A DNA stretch of 64,000 bases, from assembly GCA_012932295.1 (NCBI GenBank), contig JAAONU010000018.1, positions 1,606,206 through 1,670,205 of the forward strand. The letters run 5' to 3'. Made by a program: the position numbers and the translations under genes. Positions 45,201 through 48,197 of the stretch are shown piece by piece (position 1 is the stretch's first letter; every line of letters starts with the position of its first letter). This DNA is from Cyclina sinensis (lineage: Eukaryota; Mollusca; Bivalvia; Venerida; Veneridae). The notes below the pieces were generated by a model, which searched no databases, was not told where the DNA came from, and saw nothing but the letters and a program-made list of their open reading frames with translations.

Positions 45201-47108
45201 TGTTCTATTTTCTTCCTGATGTTATATGTATTTCTATTTAACGTTTGCAATGTCGCTTAATTGAGATGTTCTAATAGATTTGCGGTTTTTAAAGGTGCAT
45301 ATAATTTTTAGTTATTTTACTGACATAAGAGATTTAATATTTTTTTGTTTTCTTGTTACAACAATGATTATTGACATGTAAAAATCAGGAAACCTAATTT
45401 TGGGGAGCCATGTAACTGTCGGTCAATTTAGATGACAACGATAATAACTTAATTCGACACTGGTATATATACCATTTATTATTTCCCTTTGTAACTTATC
45501 CGCCATTTGTAGCCATTCCGTTTTAGGCGCAAATTAAAGAAAACATTGCTAAAATCGTTCTAACAAGGTTATGTAGACCCAAAGAGGTATGTTTTAATTG
45601 TTTTTACTACAAGGATAATATTGCCGTTTCTATTCCTACTACTTTCTTTGCTGTATAACCGTTATTGTGCTGTTATTTCATTGTAAACAGATTTCACGAC
45701 TTACTATTTTTTGTAAGAATATCATTTTAATGTCTACTAGGGTTATATGTTAAATAATCTTTCATGCTATTTCCATTGTTCGTTATGATTGCGTCACAGA
45801 ACTAAATTTCGTATGTATCATACATTCTTTTATGTGACTGATAACTGTTATAGTTTTCTAAGATATAATATTTGATTTCAGTTCGACGTAGACAAGCGAA
45901 TAAACATAAAGGTCTTCAGTCGCTCTTAGGTCTTCCTTTCCAATTGATGCACCCGACTCTACGGCGTCACTAACAATGATCCTGCTCTTTGCCAGTTTTT
46001 TTTCCAAGGCAGCTTGAGTATGAATTTCACTCATAGATGGTTTAATTAAATGCACTAATTTAACAGTTCTACAGTTCAATAAATATTCTGATAACATCTA
46101 TGTCTCTGATGTATCTGACACATATTTACATCTTCAGAATCTTCTGTGCTGACTTGATGCTGTTCACCAACAGAATCTTCTGTGCTGACTTGATGCTGTT
46201 CACCAACAGAATCTTCTGTGCTGACTTGATGCTGTTCACCAATGTTTCTCTTGTTACTATACAATTATATGGTGTTTCCCAACTTACATTTATCAATCAG
46301 TACAGTACCTCTCTGTACATACACTACATGAGTGTACAATGGTTGCTGGACAAAACCAAAACCATTAAACCATTATCGATCATGAACTGCATTTACAAAC
46401 TTTGTTAACTACTTTTAATATAGCTTATTCAAAATGGATTTCTAAATTTATTAAATTTTCATTTCATTGATTTCAAGCAGATAAAATACTGCACCTAATA
46501 GTGTTTGTTGATGTGAAGTATTGAGATAAGAAAATAAATAACCTTTTTCAACATAATTGGACCAGAGTTCACTGCTAAACCTTTTATGTTAGCTCCCCTT
46601 AGGTGTCTTACTGAAAGCCACAATAGGTTTACCCTCTGTTGGATGACTATTTAATAAATTTAGAAATTGATTTTGAGCGAGCTTTAATAAAAGGATTTAT
46701 ACAAAGTCTGTTAATGCAGTTGAATCGACACTTCAGTTCAATACCAGATGGCAATCAAATTCTTTTTTATAATTTGTTTACTTACCAGTCACAAATTATA
46801 CAGATACATGAACAAAAAACAAATATAAAAATCACAACAGTTAATTTGACAAAAAAGGACTTACATGGATTTTATAAGTGATAAATGACTATCACTAGGT
46901 TTGCGCAGCAAAGCAGTACATTTTTGCATACAGGATAATTATATCCCCATTATCTTTTAACCTAATCTTTTGCCAATACATCATATAATGTTTTAATTAC
47001 CTTCAGGATTTGTCCACCATCTGGGTACTCTGAGAGAATGACTTTCAGCTGGTCAACGAGGGAAGGCTGTCTCATGGAGCTGAAACTAATCCCGCCATCA
47101 CTGCTCAT
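109..47108 (-). CDS. SACS: sacsin-like giant co-chaperone, spliced gene model (six coding exons, 3' end off the window)
   Basis: Gene model assembled by hand: join of complement 47001-47108, 28142-28258, 20935-21082, 12723-14276, 587-11700 and 109-225. Exon phases agree at all five junctions and the sum is 13,158 nt, or 4,386 codons, with no stop. Domain order is SRR1 with an ATPase-like start at residue ~37, SRR2 at ~1391, SRR3 at ~2437, a J domain with HPD at 4217-4219, then HEPN. Three SRRs plus J plus HEPN is the architecture of sacsin (human protein 4,579 residues), a cytosolic HSP70 co-chaperone linked to cytoskeletal and mitochondrial quality control. The human N-terminal ubiquitin-like domain is not visible. 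An upstream coding exon cannot be excluded because exon 1 begins two bases before the ATG. Molluscs may carry several sacsin-like paralogues, so one-to-one orthology is not claimed. Confidence 0.9.
226..586 (-). other. intron 5 of the sacsin-like gene (361 bp)
   Basis: Bounded by donor CAG|GTGAGA (587/586) and acceptor ATCAG|GC (226/225) on the minus strand. AT-rich; I see no repeat family or other gene in it. Confidence 0.8.
587..11700 (-). CDS. SACS: sacsin-like gene, exon 5: single 11.1-kb exon with SRR2, SRR3, J domain and HEPN start
   Basis: On the minus strand the acceptor is AATATTTCAG|GTTTAAC at 11701/11700 and the donor is CATCAG|GTGAGA at 587/586. The exon is 11,114 nt and encodes residues ~643-4347 without a stop. 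SRR2 opens at 9457 with [14 protein letters not shown] then [12 protein letters not shown], and has a glycine loop GKFGLGF. SRR3 opens at 6319 with [13 protein letters not shown] and has [15 protein letters not shown]. These carry the E/N/D signature of the HSP90-type (GHKL) nucleotide pocket. The J-domain motif KWHPDRN is at 979-971, followed by a linker rich in Ser/Asn/Thr and the first HEPN helix ([16 protein letters not shown]). A giant undivided last-but-one exon is also characteristic of vertebrate SACS. No frameshift or in-frame stop was seen, so the gene looks functional. Confidence 0.93.
11701..12722 (-). other. intron 4 of the sacsin-like gene (1,022 bp) with old repeat debris
   Basis: Bounded by donor TAGTG|GTAAGT (12723/12722) and acceptor TTTCAG|GT (11701/11700). 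Around 11930-12560 it holds degenerate copies of the dispersed motif GACCTTGACCTTTGACC and phrases such as 'caagagataa...gacaaactgaca', typical of eroded tandem-core elements. An A12-type tract lies at 12601. No gene seen. Confidence 0.75.
12723..14276 (-). CDS. SACS: sacsin-like gene, exon 4: body of the first sacsin repeating region
   Basis: 1,554 nt. Minus-strand acceptor AATATTACAG|ATAATCC at 14277/14276 and donor AGTG|GTAAGT at 12723/12722; one base is carried in from exon 3 and one base is passed to exon 5. It encodes residues ~125-642. It starts [17 protein letters not shown], the strand after the ATP lid in SRR1, and contains the SRR landmarks [44 protein letters not shown] and [14 protein letters not shown]. 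The same landmarks recur in SRR2 and SRR3 ([22 protein letters not shown] and [20 protein letters not shown]), showing that the three regions are internal repeats of one another. Confidence 0.9.
14425..16154 (-). mobile_element. non-autonomous hairpin-headed tandem-core element A (Helentron/pearl-like), 145-bp monomers
   Basis: The head reads AAACAAGAGGGCCATGATGG on the plus strand, containing a perfect palindromic stem AGGGCCAT/ATGGCCCT, followed by GCTCACCTGAG. The tail has a GGACGGACGGACG run, then GCTCA...CAGGTGAGCTAAAAA. The 11-bp GCTCACCTGAG and its inverse near the tail form subterminal inverted repeats. Between them about eleven monomers recur every 144-147 bp (landmark CCTCTAGAGTGTTAACAAGG at ~14597, 14742, 14887, 15034, 15179, 15324, 15468, 15613, 15758, 15903, 16048). 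Terminal hairpin, subterminal repeats and tandem core match Helentron-associated elements. The strand given assumes the hairpin is the 3' end. No ORF. Confidence 0.75.
16205..16634 (-). mobile_element. truncated hairpin-headed element (head only)
   Basis: The head AAAACAAGAGGACCATGATGG with ATCGCTCACCTGAGAACC is clear, followed by ~400 bp with the 'gtaggtcag...caaggtcaatgttgac' phrase repeated about every 100 bp. No tail (CAGGTGAGCTAAA) is found before the next head at 16635, so it is truncated or was invaded by the next element. Confidence 0.6.
16635..18346 (-). mobile_element. hairpin-headed tandem-core element B, ~165-180-bp monomers
   Basis: The head AACAAGAGGGCCAATGGCCCT has a shorter palindrome than its relatives, with GATCACCTGGG. 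The tail GCTCACTCTGGCACTTTGTGCCAGGTGAGCTAAA ends at 18346 and contains its own TGGCAC/GTGCCA hairpin. The front third carries 'aagtaggtcagtaggtcaaaaat' units. The rear carries monomers with the landmarks CCAAATATCTAAGCTCCAGG, TATATAACTCTATGTAAA and TTTGACCCAGGGGCCATGAT. Two G-runs (12-13 G at ~17184 and ~17987) interrupt monomers at the same relative place. No ORF of interest. Confidence 0.7.
18344..19637 (-). mobile_element. hairpin-headed tandem-core element C, abutting element B
   Basis: The head AAACAAGAGGGCCATGATCG directly overlaps the tail of element B, the two sharing AAA at 18344-18346. The palindrome is damaged by loss of ~10 bp before GCTCACCTGAG. About four 165-175-bp monomers follow (landmarks TCAGGGCCTTGTGGTTTCAGACAAGAAG and AATTTGACCC). 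The tail GACGACGG...CAAAGGCTCAGGTGAGCTAAAG ends at ~19637. Confidence 0.7.
20935..21082 (-). CDS. SACS: sacsin-like gene, exon 3: ATP-lid and glycine loop of SRR1
   Basis: 148 nt, phase 0 in and phase 1 out. On the minus strand the acceptor is ATGTTTCAG|GGACC at 21083/21082 and the donor is CTCACAG|GTTAGT at 20935/20934. It encodes [12 protein letters not shown]...[10 protein letters not shown] followed by [13 protein letters not shown], residues 76-124. This is the conserved GPAL-x-(V/Y)-(F/Y)-ND block plus the GxxGxGF loop of the HSP90-like fold in sacsin repeats. The carried base makes the junction codon an aspartate (HLTD), as in SRR2 and SRR3. It sits isolated between introns of 6.7 and 7.1 kb. 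Confidence 0.9.
21083..22118 (-). other. left part of intron 2, no gene seen
   Basis: Unique-looking AT-rich sequence with one eroded element head at ~21317-21345 (AAAGAGGGCCAC...CTCACCTGAGTATTA) and a short direct repeat 'caaataggtggtatca' at ~21698/21720. No further exon recognised. Confidence 0.6.
22119..24447 (-). mobile_element. hairpin-headed tandem-core element D, ten 165-bp monomers
   Basis: The head ACAAGAGGGCCATGATGGCC...GCTCATCTGAG is intact. The tail has GACGGACGGACGGACGACGG and then CACTTTGTGCTCAGGTGAGCTAAAAA. The core is a clean array: the phrase GGTAGAGGTCCACTAGACAATG starts at 22791, 22957, 23121, 23286, 23451, 23616, 23782, 23948 and 24113, a period of 164-166 bp. Middle monomers are the most alike and outer ones the most diverged, the usual gradient for arrays growing by unequal exchange. 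No ORF. Confidence 0.78.
24600..25700. repeat. tandem-like repeat region with palindromic GGTCACAGTGACC motifs
   Basis: About seven loosely periodic units (110-150 bp) carry the phrases CAGTGACCTTGACCTTTGA, CATCAAGGTGCATA and GTGAAGTTTGAAGGCTGTGG. The 15-bp palindrome AGGTCACAGTGACCT occurs perfectly at 25122-25136 and 25529-25543, and its 13-bp core at 25392-25404. The end has GACAAACGGACAGACAGACC, resembling the GACGGACGG tails of the other elements, so this is probably an older element of related build. Open frames in it are translations of the repeat and not genes. Confidence 0.7.
25905..27515 (-). mobile_element. degraded hairpin-headed tandem-core element E
   Basis: The head is eroded (GGCTCGATGGAGAACCACTGG, compare element at 16205). 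The body has 'gtcagtaggtcaaggtcaatg' units and then old 165-bp-type monomers. The tail ...GATCACATGAGCTGTGCTCAGGTGAGCTAGAAA at ~27480-27515 is well preserved. Confidence 0.55.
27516..28141 (-). other. right end of intron 2, nothing recognised
   Basis: AT-rich single-copy-looking sequence up to the donor TTCAAG|GTATAT (28142/28141) of exon 2. Confidence 0.6.
28142..28258 (-). CDS. SACS: sacsin-like gene, exon 2: first nucleotide-pocket helix of SRR1
   Basis: 117 nt, phase 0 both ends. On the minus strand the acceptor is GTACTCTTCTTCAG|GAATTG at 28259/28258 and the donor is TTCAAG|GTATAT at 28142/28141. It encodes residues 37-75, beginning [20 protein letters not shown]. This is the first of three copies of the motif in the protein; the other two are [12 protein letters not shown] and [12 protein letters not shown]. 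In the HSP90/GHKL fold E, N and D of this helix contact ATP and magnesium. The first copy reads NAED instead of NADD, a mild departure. Confidence 0.9.
28259..31500 (-). other. intron 1, right-hand side of exon 2: old repeat debris, no gene
   Basis: Contains TTTTG-rich low-complexity at ~28410-28460, an eroded element head at ~28510 (AAACAAGAGGGTCC...CACTGAGTACC), a short (AC)n at ~28757, and eroded 'aagtaggtcagtag' units at ~29680-30060. I see no exon-like segment. Confidence 0.55.
31505..31575 (+). repeat. tRNA-derived SINE remnant
   Basis: An A-box-like TAGCTCAGTTGG at 31513-31524 and a B-box-like GGTTCAAGTCT at 31549-31559, 25 bp apart, give the internal RNA polymerase III promoter of a tRNA-derived SINE head. 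No acceptor stem can be closed around it, so it is not a tRNA gene. Confidence 0.6.
31576..31970. other. intron 1 segment, nothing recognised
   Basis: AT-rich; possibly the non-tRNA tail of the SINE at its left end. No exon. Confidence 0.4.
31971..32335. mobile_element. fold-back MITE-like element of short ATTTCATTTAAAC units
   Basis: Perfect 27-bp inverted repeats at 31991-32017 and 32289-32315 (inner part ATTTTATTTCATTTAAA), extended outward imperfectly to ACACCC.../...GAGTGT. The interior is a succession of ~18-bp imperfect units alternating between AAACAAAAT and ATTTCATTT, so that much of the 365 bp can fold on itself. Confidence 0.65.
32828..33250. mobile_element. 423-bp MITE with TA duplication (Tc1/mariner-like)
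   Basis: Terminal inverted repeats begin CTACCGCTTGCAAAACTGAT on the left; the right end is the inverse with one mismatch over about 27 bp (ATCAG for ATTAG). TA flanks both ends (32826-32827 and 33251-33252), the hallmark target duplication of Tc1/mariner transposition. No transposase frame inside, so it would need a partner enzyme. Confidence 0.75.
33251..34238. other. intron 1 segment with one eroded element tail
   Basis: A degenerate GAGCACTCCATGTTCGGGTGAGCTCGAAA at ~33366-33393 resembles the tail of the hairpin-headed elements. Otherwise AT-rich with no recognisable gene. Confidence 0.5.
34239..34464. mobile_element. short inverted-repeat element, possibly hAT-like
   Basis: Ends CAGGGGCATACCTAG and ...AGTTATGCCCCTG are inverted repeats starting CAGGGGC, as in many hAT-type MITEs. 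The flanking octamers (TTGTACAT and TATAGAGT) do not match, so the family call is weak. Confidence 0.4.
34846..34850. repeat. 5-bp target-site duplication, left of the BEL/Pao element
   Basis: ATGAT immediately before the 5' LTR, matched by ATGAT at 45976-45980 after the 3' LTR. Confidence 0.9.
34904..34911 (+). promoter_or_regulatory. TATA-like box in the 5' LTR
   Basis: TATATATA about 50 bp into the LTR would place transcription start near 34935-34940, giving a short U3. Inferred from sequence only. Confidence 0.45.
35027..35321 (+). other. candidate intron within the LTR
   Basis: AAAGAG|GTATGT at 35027 is a strong donor and TTTGATTTCAG at 35321 is a strong acceptor with a pyrimidine-rich approach; the interval is 295 bp. 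It lies downstream of the TATA-like box. Not verified by transcript data. Confidence 0.35.
35339..35344 (+). terminator. AATAAA polyadenylation signal in the LTR
   Basis: AATAAA at 35339-35344 (also 45899-45904 in the 3' LTR). In the 3' LTR it would end the genomic transcript ~20 nt later, leaving a U5 of about 50 bp. Confidence 0.5.
36120..36720 (+). repeat. forward array of ~180-bp repeats (four units)
   Basis: The landmark CTTCAAGTGGAAAGATGTTG recurs at ~36129, 36308, 36488 and 36668, period 179-180 bp. Each unit also contains AAATCGGCGAGTTGCGGAAA and GCGTACGGATATACGCCGGA. CpG-rich compared with its surroundings. Confidence 0.85.
36940..37790 (-). repeat. reverse array of the same ~180-bp repeats (five units)
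   Basis: The reverse complement landmark GCAACATCTTTCCACTCGAA recurs at ~37004, 37182, 37361 (variant), 37540 and 37719. Units 1, 2 and 4 (CCCATTGCAACATC) form one subtype and units 3 and 5 (TCTCTTG...) another, alternating in the second half, which points to duplication of dimers. Confidence 0.85.
38411..38504 (+). other. twin RNA hairpins between the SGNH ORF and gag-pol
   Basis: GGCTGAG-ATTG-CTTAGCC (38415-38432) and GGCTGAG-ATTG-CTCAGCC (38484-38501), each flanked by TGTA and ACA that extend the stem by three pairs around a bulged A. The single difference changes a G-C pair to G-U, so both still fold. Position in the 352-nt intergenic leader suggests a role in packaging, reinitiation or RNA handling; that is inference. 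Confidence 0.55.
38732..45013 (+). CDS. BEL/Pao gag-pol polyprotein, intact
   Basis: 2,093 codons, uninterrupted, starting at the ATG at 38732. In order: a Ser/Arg-rich and coiled N-terminal gag part; a DUF1759-type gag core (~345-495, around [15 protein letters not shown]); two CCHC zinc knuckles (C582-C595 and C616-C629, CX2CX4HX4C); an aspartic protease ([12 protein letters not shown]738); reverse transcriptase with [17 protein letters not shown] and the YVDD box at 1186-1189; RNase H with FSDAS (D1368) and WTDSK (D1442); the integrase H2C2 finger from ~1710; the integrase core with D1783, D1845 and E1898 (GVDYFGP, SDRGTNF, GGVWERQ); and a DUF5641-type C terminus (~1970-2085). Gene order PR-RT-RH-IN plus DUF1759/DUF5641 identifies BEL/Pao. 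Together with identical LTRs this looks like a potentially active copy. Retrotransposon protein, not a host gene. Confidence 0.97.
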   Translation: MTSRSSSRERKLTERGLEYQISLQTSKFRSAVSAWKSVANKLQVLMSDNGNPLTIRQERDKLQENFQTLSNIDSNLKSLVSGEQTQTNEYVNIETSNHKLMGDIGDYIRSVETERSVVNSQSSRSCRSQSRHSVRSRHSQCSNRSEVAAHAAALKAKLKYIDIEAKTKAELERIQTQREIDIAEAKIEALDSTNPFMPNTSLSTETSVLDRVNDYLDAHTHLYHSNENREISAQPLENSKACAQIHTVKEEFTDPVTPAAIPCPASLDPSVPDFVPLRPVHLDSRNVNSLDVAVNTTNSDNFSSFAPNSVAVPMASNYQLSKVSSDQGLIDLARSLAEQVSLNRLPSPEPGMFYGDPIQYPSWKLAFKTLVESRHIPDAEKIHYLKKYIGGPVKQVIENYLLLASDDAYDKARKLLDERYGDPFTVANAFRAKLDSWPKLSPKDASSLLKFSDFLKQCLTAMQTISHLSVLNDAVENRKMLAKLPEWLVSRWNRLVVAHKESHNEFPPFEAFEAFIAKEAKIACNPITSVQSIKGDVSHHDKEGFEKPKRFSYKGRSLFTGTSENKYFSNDTPNRNKSDIQCLFCSRSGHELDLCKNYLSKTLEERKAFAGDKKLCFGCLSPGHLSRGCKRRKQCKTCSKFHPTSLHGDKVPIKSSASQGNSHKDQATKTDVSEMTQGNTSKKQMTKSEVSERAQAMLSDSSCLSSRSSSNKCSMVVPVFLSQRDNPNMERLVYAMLDSQSDTTFILNDTCDALGLVGPKVTLLLSTMSHKDIKVESSKIGGLVIRGFDSTVKIHLPDTFTREVIPANRAHIPSPEMAKHWPHLKGIADKLMPVADCEVGLLVGYNCARALMPREVIPPIDQGPFGQRTDLGWGIVGIVGQSDLSNDQNDCIGLSHRICTLEIPTALVPKTEQHGCRNEVTYSFKSRVKVASPVEIAKATELDICDNLITCTQISQEDRIFLEKMTSGIKFVDGHYSMPLPFKDDKPNLPNNRSMALRRLEGLKKRFQRDNEYCKLYEQFISNLIKSGHAEVMSDPDLQVTGGHEWYIPHHGVFHPKKPGKLRVVFDCSSVHDGQSLNGHLLQGPDMTNTLIGVLSRFRLEKIAFVCDIEQMFHQFRVDEEYRNYLRFLWWSYSSFSKVVVYRMCVHLFGASSSPGCANFGLKQIAKDNEAEFGEDVANFLRFNFYVDDGLKSVSSVEEAIHMIDSSQAMCRKGGVRLHKFSSNSREVLSHVLPEDRASGLENIEICNDGLHVERTLGVQWCIESDSFQFRIVLSDKPLTRRGVLSTVSSVYDPLGFISPVILVGKQILQQLCAQNADWDDPIPEVLKLKWEQWRNELSILGSLKISRCFKPKAFGEVTTVEIHHFSDASTEGYGQCSYLRLVDNKEHVHCSLLMSKSKVAPVKFVTIPRLELAAAVVSVKISALLQQELQFPNAQEYFWTDSKVVIGYIRNDARRFHIFVANRVQQIRSHTSPSQWRYVESGLNPADSASRGISANTLVYKSNWFRGPDFLWDTKLPPNEDVIPPVADDDKEQRKVQVLDTFASPASTKEICSRFDYFSSWKRLKSAIVMCRRYITFLKRRILDRSTKPIQPKVQMAPEKSYGSVVSVRDLVLAEQIIVKAVQADAFCREIEALNNLHISEKASSQEALKLRKYALKGNSPIFRLDPFLDEFGLLRVGGRMKRAEVTFSFKHPVILPRRGHVTQLIIRHFHESVHHQGRGITVNEIRSNGFWIVNLNSSVSSFISGCVVCKRLRGTLQVQKMADLPIDRLEPAPPFTYSGVDYFGPWYVREGRKELKRYGAIFTCLLCRAVHIEVAASLDTDSFINALRRFLSVRGPIRVLRSDRGTNFIGAARELREAVSEMDDNRVCQYLLENGCDYAVFKTNVPSASHMGGVWERQIRSVRNVLNALMYQHGSQIDDEGLRTFMCEAAAVVNSRPLTVENLNDPLSLEPLTPNHLLTMKTKIVLPPPGEFQKSDLYSRKRWRRVQYLADEFWSRWRKEFLQNLQARSKWVRPEQNLSIGDIVLVKDDNVPRYQWSLGRVMQAEPDEDGHVRKVTVAIGDSNIDKNGKRNKPLSLLERPIHKLVLLCESG
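45014..45410 (+). other. 3' noncoding region of the BEL/Pao element
   Basis: AT-rich with a T-run (~45107-45143). TTTTGGGGAGCCA directly precedes the 3' LTR; the GGGGAG is the best candidate for the plus-strand primer tract, though short. Confidence 0.5.
45411..45975 (+). repeat. 3' LTR of the BEL/Pao element
   Basis: Identical to 34851-35415 over all 565 bp, followed directly by the target duplication. Confidence 0.95.
45976..45980. repeat. 5-bp target-site duplication, right of the BEL/Pao element
   Basis: ATGAT, matching 34846-34850. Confidence 0.9.
45981..47000. other. intron 1, segment next to exon 1, with a 36-bp triplet repeat
   Basis: Apart from the 36-bp repeat at 46135-46242, it is AT-rich. 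Small open frames on either strand (for example plus 46639-46881) have no recognisable domain, no splice context and AT-rich composition; none is called. Confidence 0.5.
46135..46242 (-). repeat. 36-bp tandem repeat, three copies
   Basis: CAGAATCTTCTGTGCTGACT... begins at 46135, 46171 and 46207, exact 36-bp period. On the minus strand it reads as three copies of a 12-residue acidic unit ([12 protein letters not shown]) in a 62-codon open frame. A codon-multiple period is compatible with an unrecognised exon but also with chance. Confidence 0.8.
47001..47108 (-). CDS. SACS: sacsin-like gene, exon 1 (start codon exon)
   Basis: On the minus strand TTGTTTCTATTTAG|AA precedes the ATG at 47108-47106, and the exon ends CTGAAG|GTAATT at 47001/47000. 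36 codons beginning [12 protein letters not shown] and ending [11 protein letters not shown], phase 0. This is the helix that precedes the nucleotide pocket in sacsin repeats; SRR2 and SRR3 have the same lead-in (a glutamine-rich turn, L..RL..LL..., then KELIQNADD). It joins in frame with ELIQNAED of exon 2 across an 18.7-kb intron. The start is chosen because it is the only ATG after the acceptor and lies ten residues before homology begins. The AG acceptor two bases upstream shows that a further 5' exon exists to the right. Confidence 0.85.
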
Positions 47109-47110
47109 TT

Positions 47111-47534
47111 CTAAATAGAAACAAAATAATTTGAACTAACATGAGCTCTGCATTCAGTGCTTGATTTCAAGCAGCAGAGACAGAGAGAAACTATGTATGG
47201 TATTTTGAAAAGTTTAAGTTAAATATGAAGACCCTTTACTTGTAAAATCAACATGAAACGTTTTTGAAGACCCTTTACTTGTAAAATCAACATGCAACGC
47301 TTTTGGATGCATTTGAATAAATGACTAAGCACACCAGCACTTCCATCTTCAAAGCAATTTAAACCCGTATTACCATGTTTGGCGTAGAGACAGGATGATA
47401 TCACATTTATTATATAATTTTTTATTTTGGTGGGGTGGGGGCAGGGAGGTTACTCAAGCAAGAATTTTTTTCAGGGGGAGGTGTGGGGTCTTGAGGGAGG
47501 GGGAGTCAAGTACTTATGTATTAAAAATACGGGA
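47111..47534. other. upstream intron start, with a 39-bp duplication
   Basis: Two 39-bp copies of GAAGACCCTTTACTTGTAAA... at 47226 and 47265. Otherwise no gene or known repeat; a G-rich stretch begins at ~47424. Confidence 0.5.
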
Positions 47535-47910
47535 AGAAACAGAACTAGAAGATCTACAATATAATATAATAATGATATAACTGATGAATTGTTTAATTGT
47601 GAAATAACTGTAGACGAGGTAACTCAAGCAGTTAGATAAATGAAAAGAGGTAAAAGTGGGGGAAATGATGAGCTAATTCGTGAATTTTTTCTGTAAAGTT
47701 CTATCAACTTATATCTTCATCAAATAAACTAGAAATTTAGCAATGTACATCTAGTATGCAAGCAAATTGAGAAACAATCTATTGAACTGACTTGTACATC
47801 TGCGTACTATACACCACATTACCATTGTCACTGAATATGTATGTACCATAACATATATGAAGTTGTAATGGGCCAGTGGCCTTCAGCAAATAAAATAGTT
47901 GAATTTGAAT
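47535..47910 (+). pseudogene. LINE fragment: piece of reverse transcriptase plus 3' tail
   Basis: Around 47590-47690 a broken frame reads like EITVDEVTQAV followed by a stop and then MKRGKSGGNDELI.EFF, the conserved block 0/1 lead-in of LINE reverse transcriptases. The rest of the RT is missing, and at ~47870-47910 a tail GGCCAGTGGCCTTCAGCAAATAAAATAGTTGAATTTGAATTT looks like a LINE 3' end with its short tail repeats. Internally deleted and dead. Confidence 0.5.
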
Positions 47911-48197
47911 TTCTATTCTAAATTTGAAGTAAATAGCTTTGATAGTTTCTGAGAAAATGGACCTTAATGAAAAGGTTAACCAAAGCCAATGAGAGGGTCA
48001 TGACAAGAGCTCCACTTTTATTCTTTGAAAAGTCAAAGGTATTTTAGGTCTTTGGTTAAGCTAAGGTCTTTCAAAGGTTGACAGACATTTCGCCCCCATG
48101 ACGTTCCCTCCCAAGACATTTCACCCCCAAAATGGGAGGTGAAAAGTCTAGACTTATCGACACTTTTCATCGCCAATACAGATTTATAATAATATTT

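Larger units (their letters stand above)
34851..45975 (+). mobile_element. full-length BEL/Pao LTR retrotransposon with extra SGNH ORF, antisense in sacsin intron 1
   Basis: 11,125 bp flanked by ATGAT duplications. Layout: 565-bp LTR, SGNH-hydrolase-like ORF (split by a 2,219-bp Harbinger-like insertion), a 352-nt spacer with two matching hairpins, a 2,093-codon gag-pol, a ~400-nt 3' noncoding stretch, and a second 565-bp LTR. The LTRs begin TGT and end ACA, and line-by-line comparison found no difference over 565 bp, implying recent insertion. It lies on the plus strand, opposite to the host gene transcript. No primer-binding site beginning TGG is seen right after the 5' LTR (the sequence there is GTCGAACTCTGCGG), so the primer is unresolved. 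Gag-pol is intact, but the SGNH ORF is disrupted, which may make this copy dependent on others if that ORF is needed. Confidence 0.93.

Noticed and set aside
46639..46881. 80-codon plus-strand frame
   Set aside because: AT-rich, no known motif, no upstream promoter or splice evidence; length is within chance for this composition.
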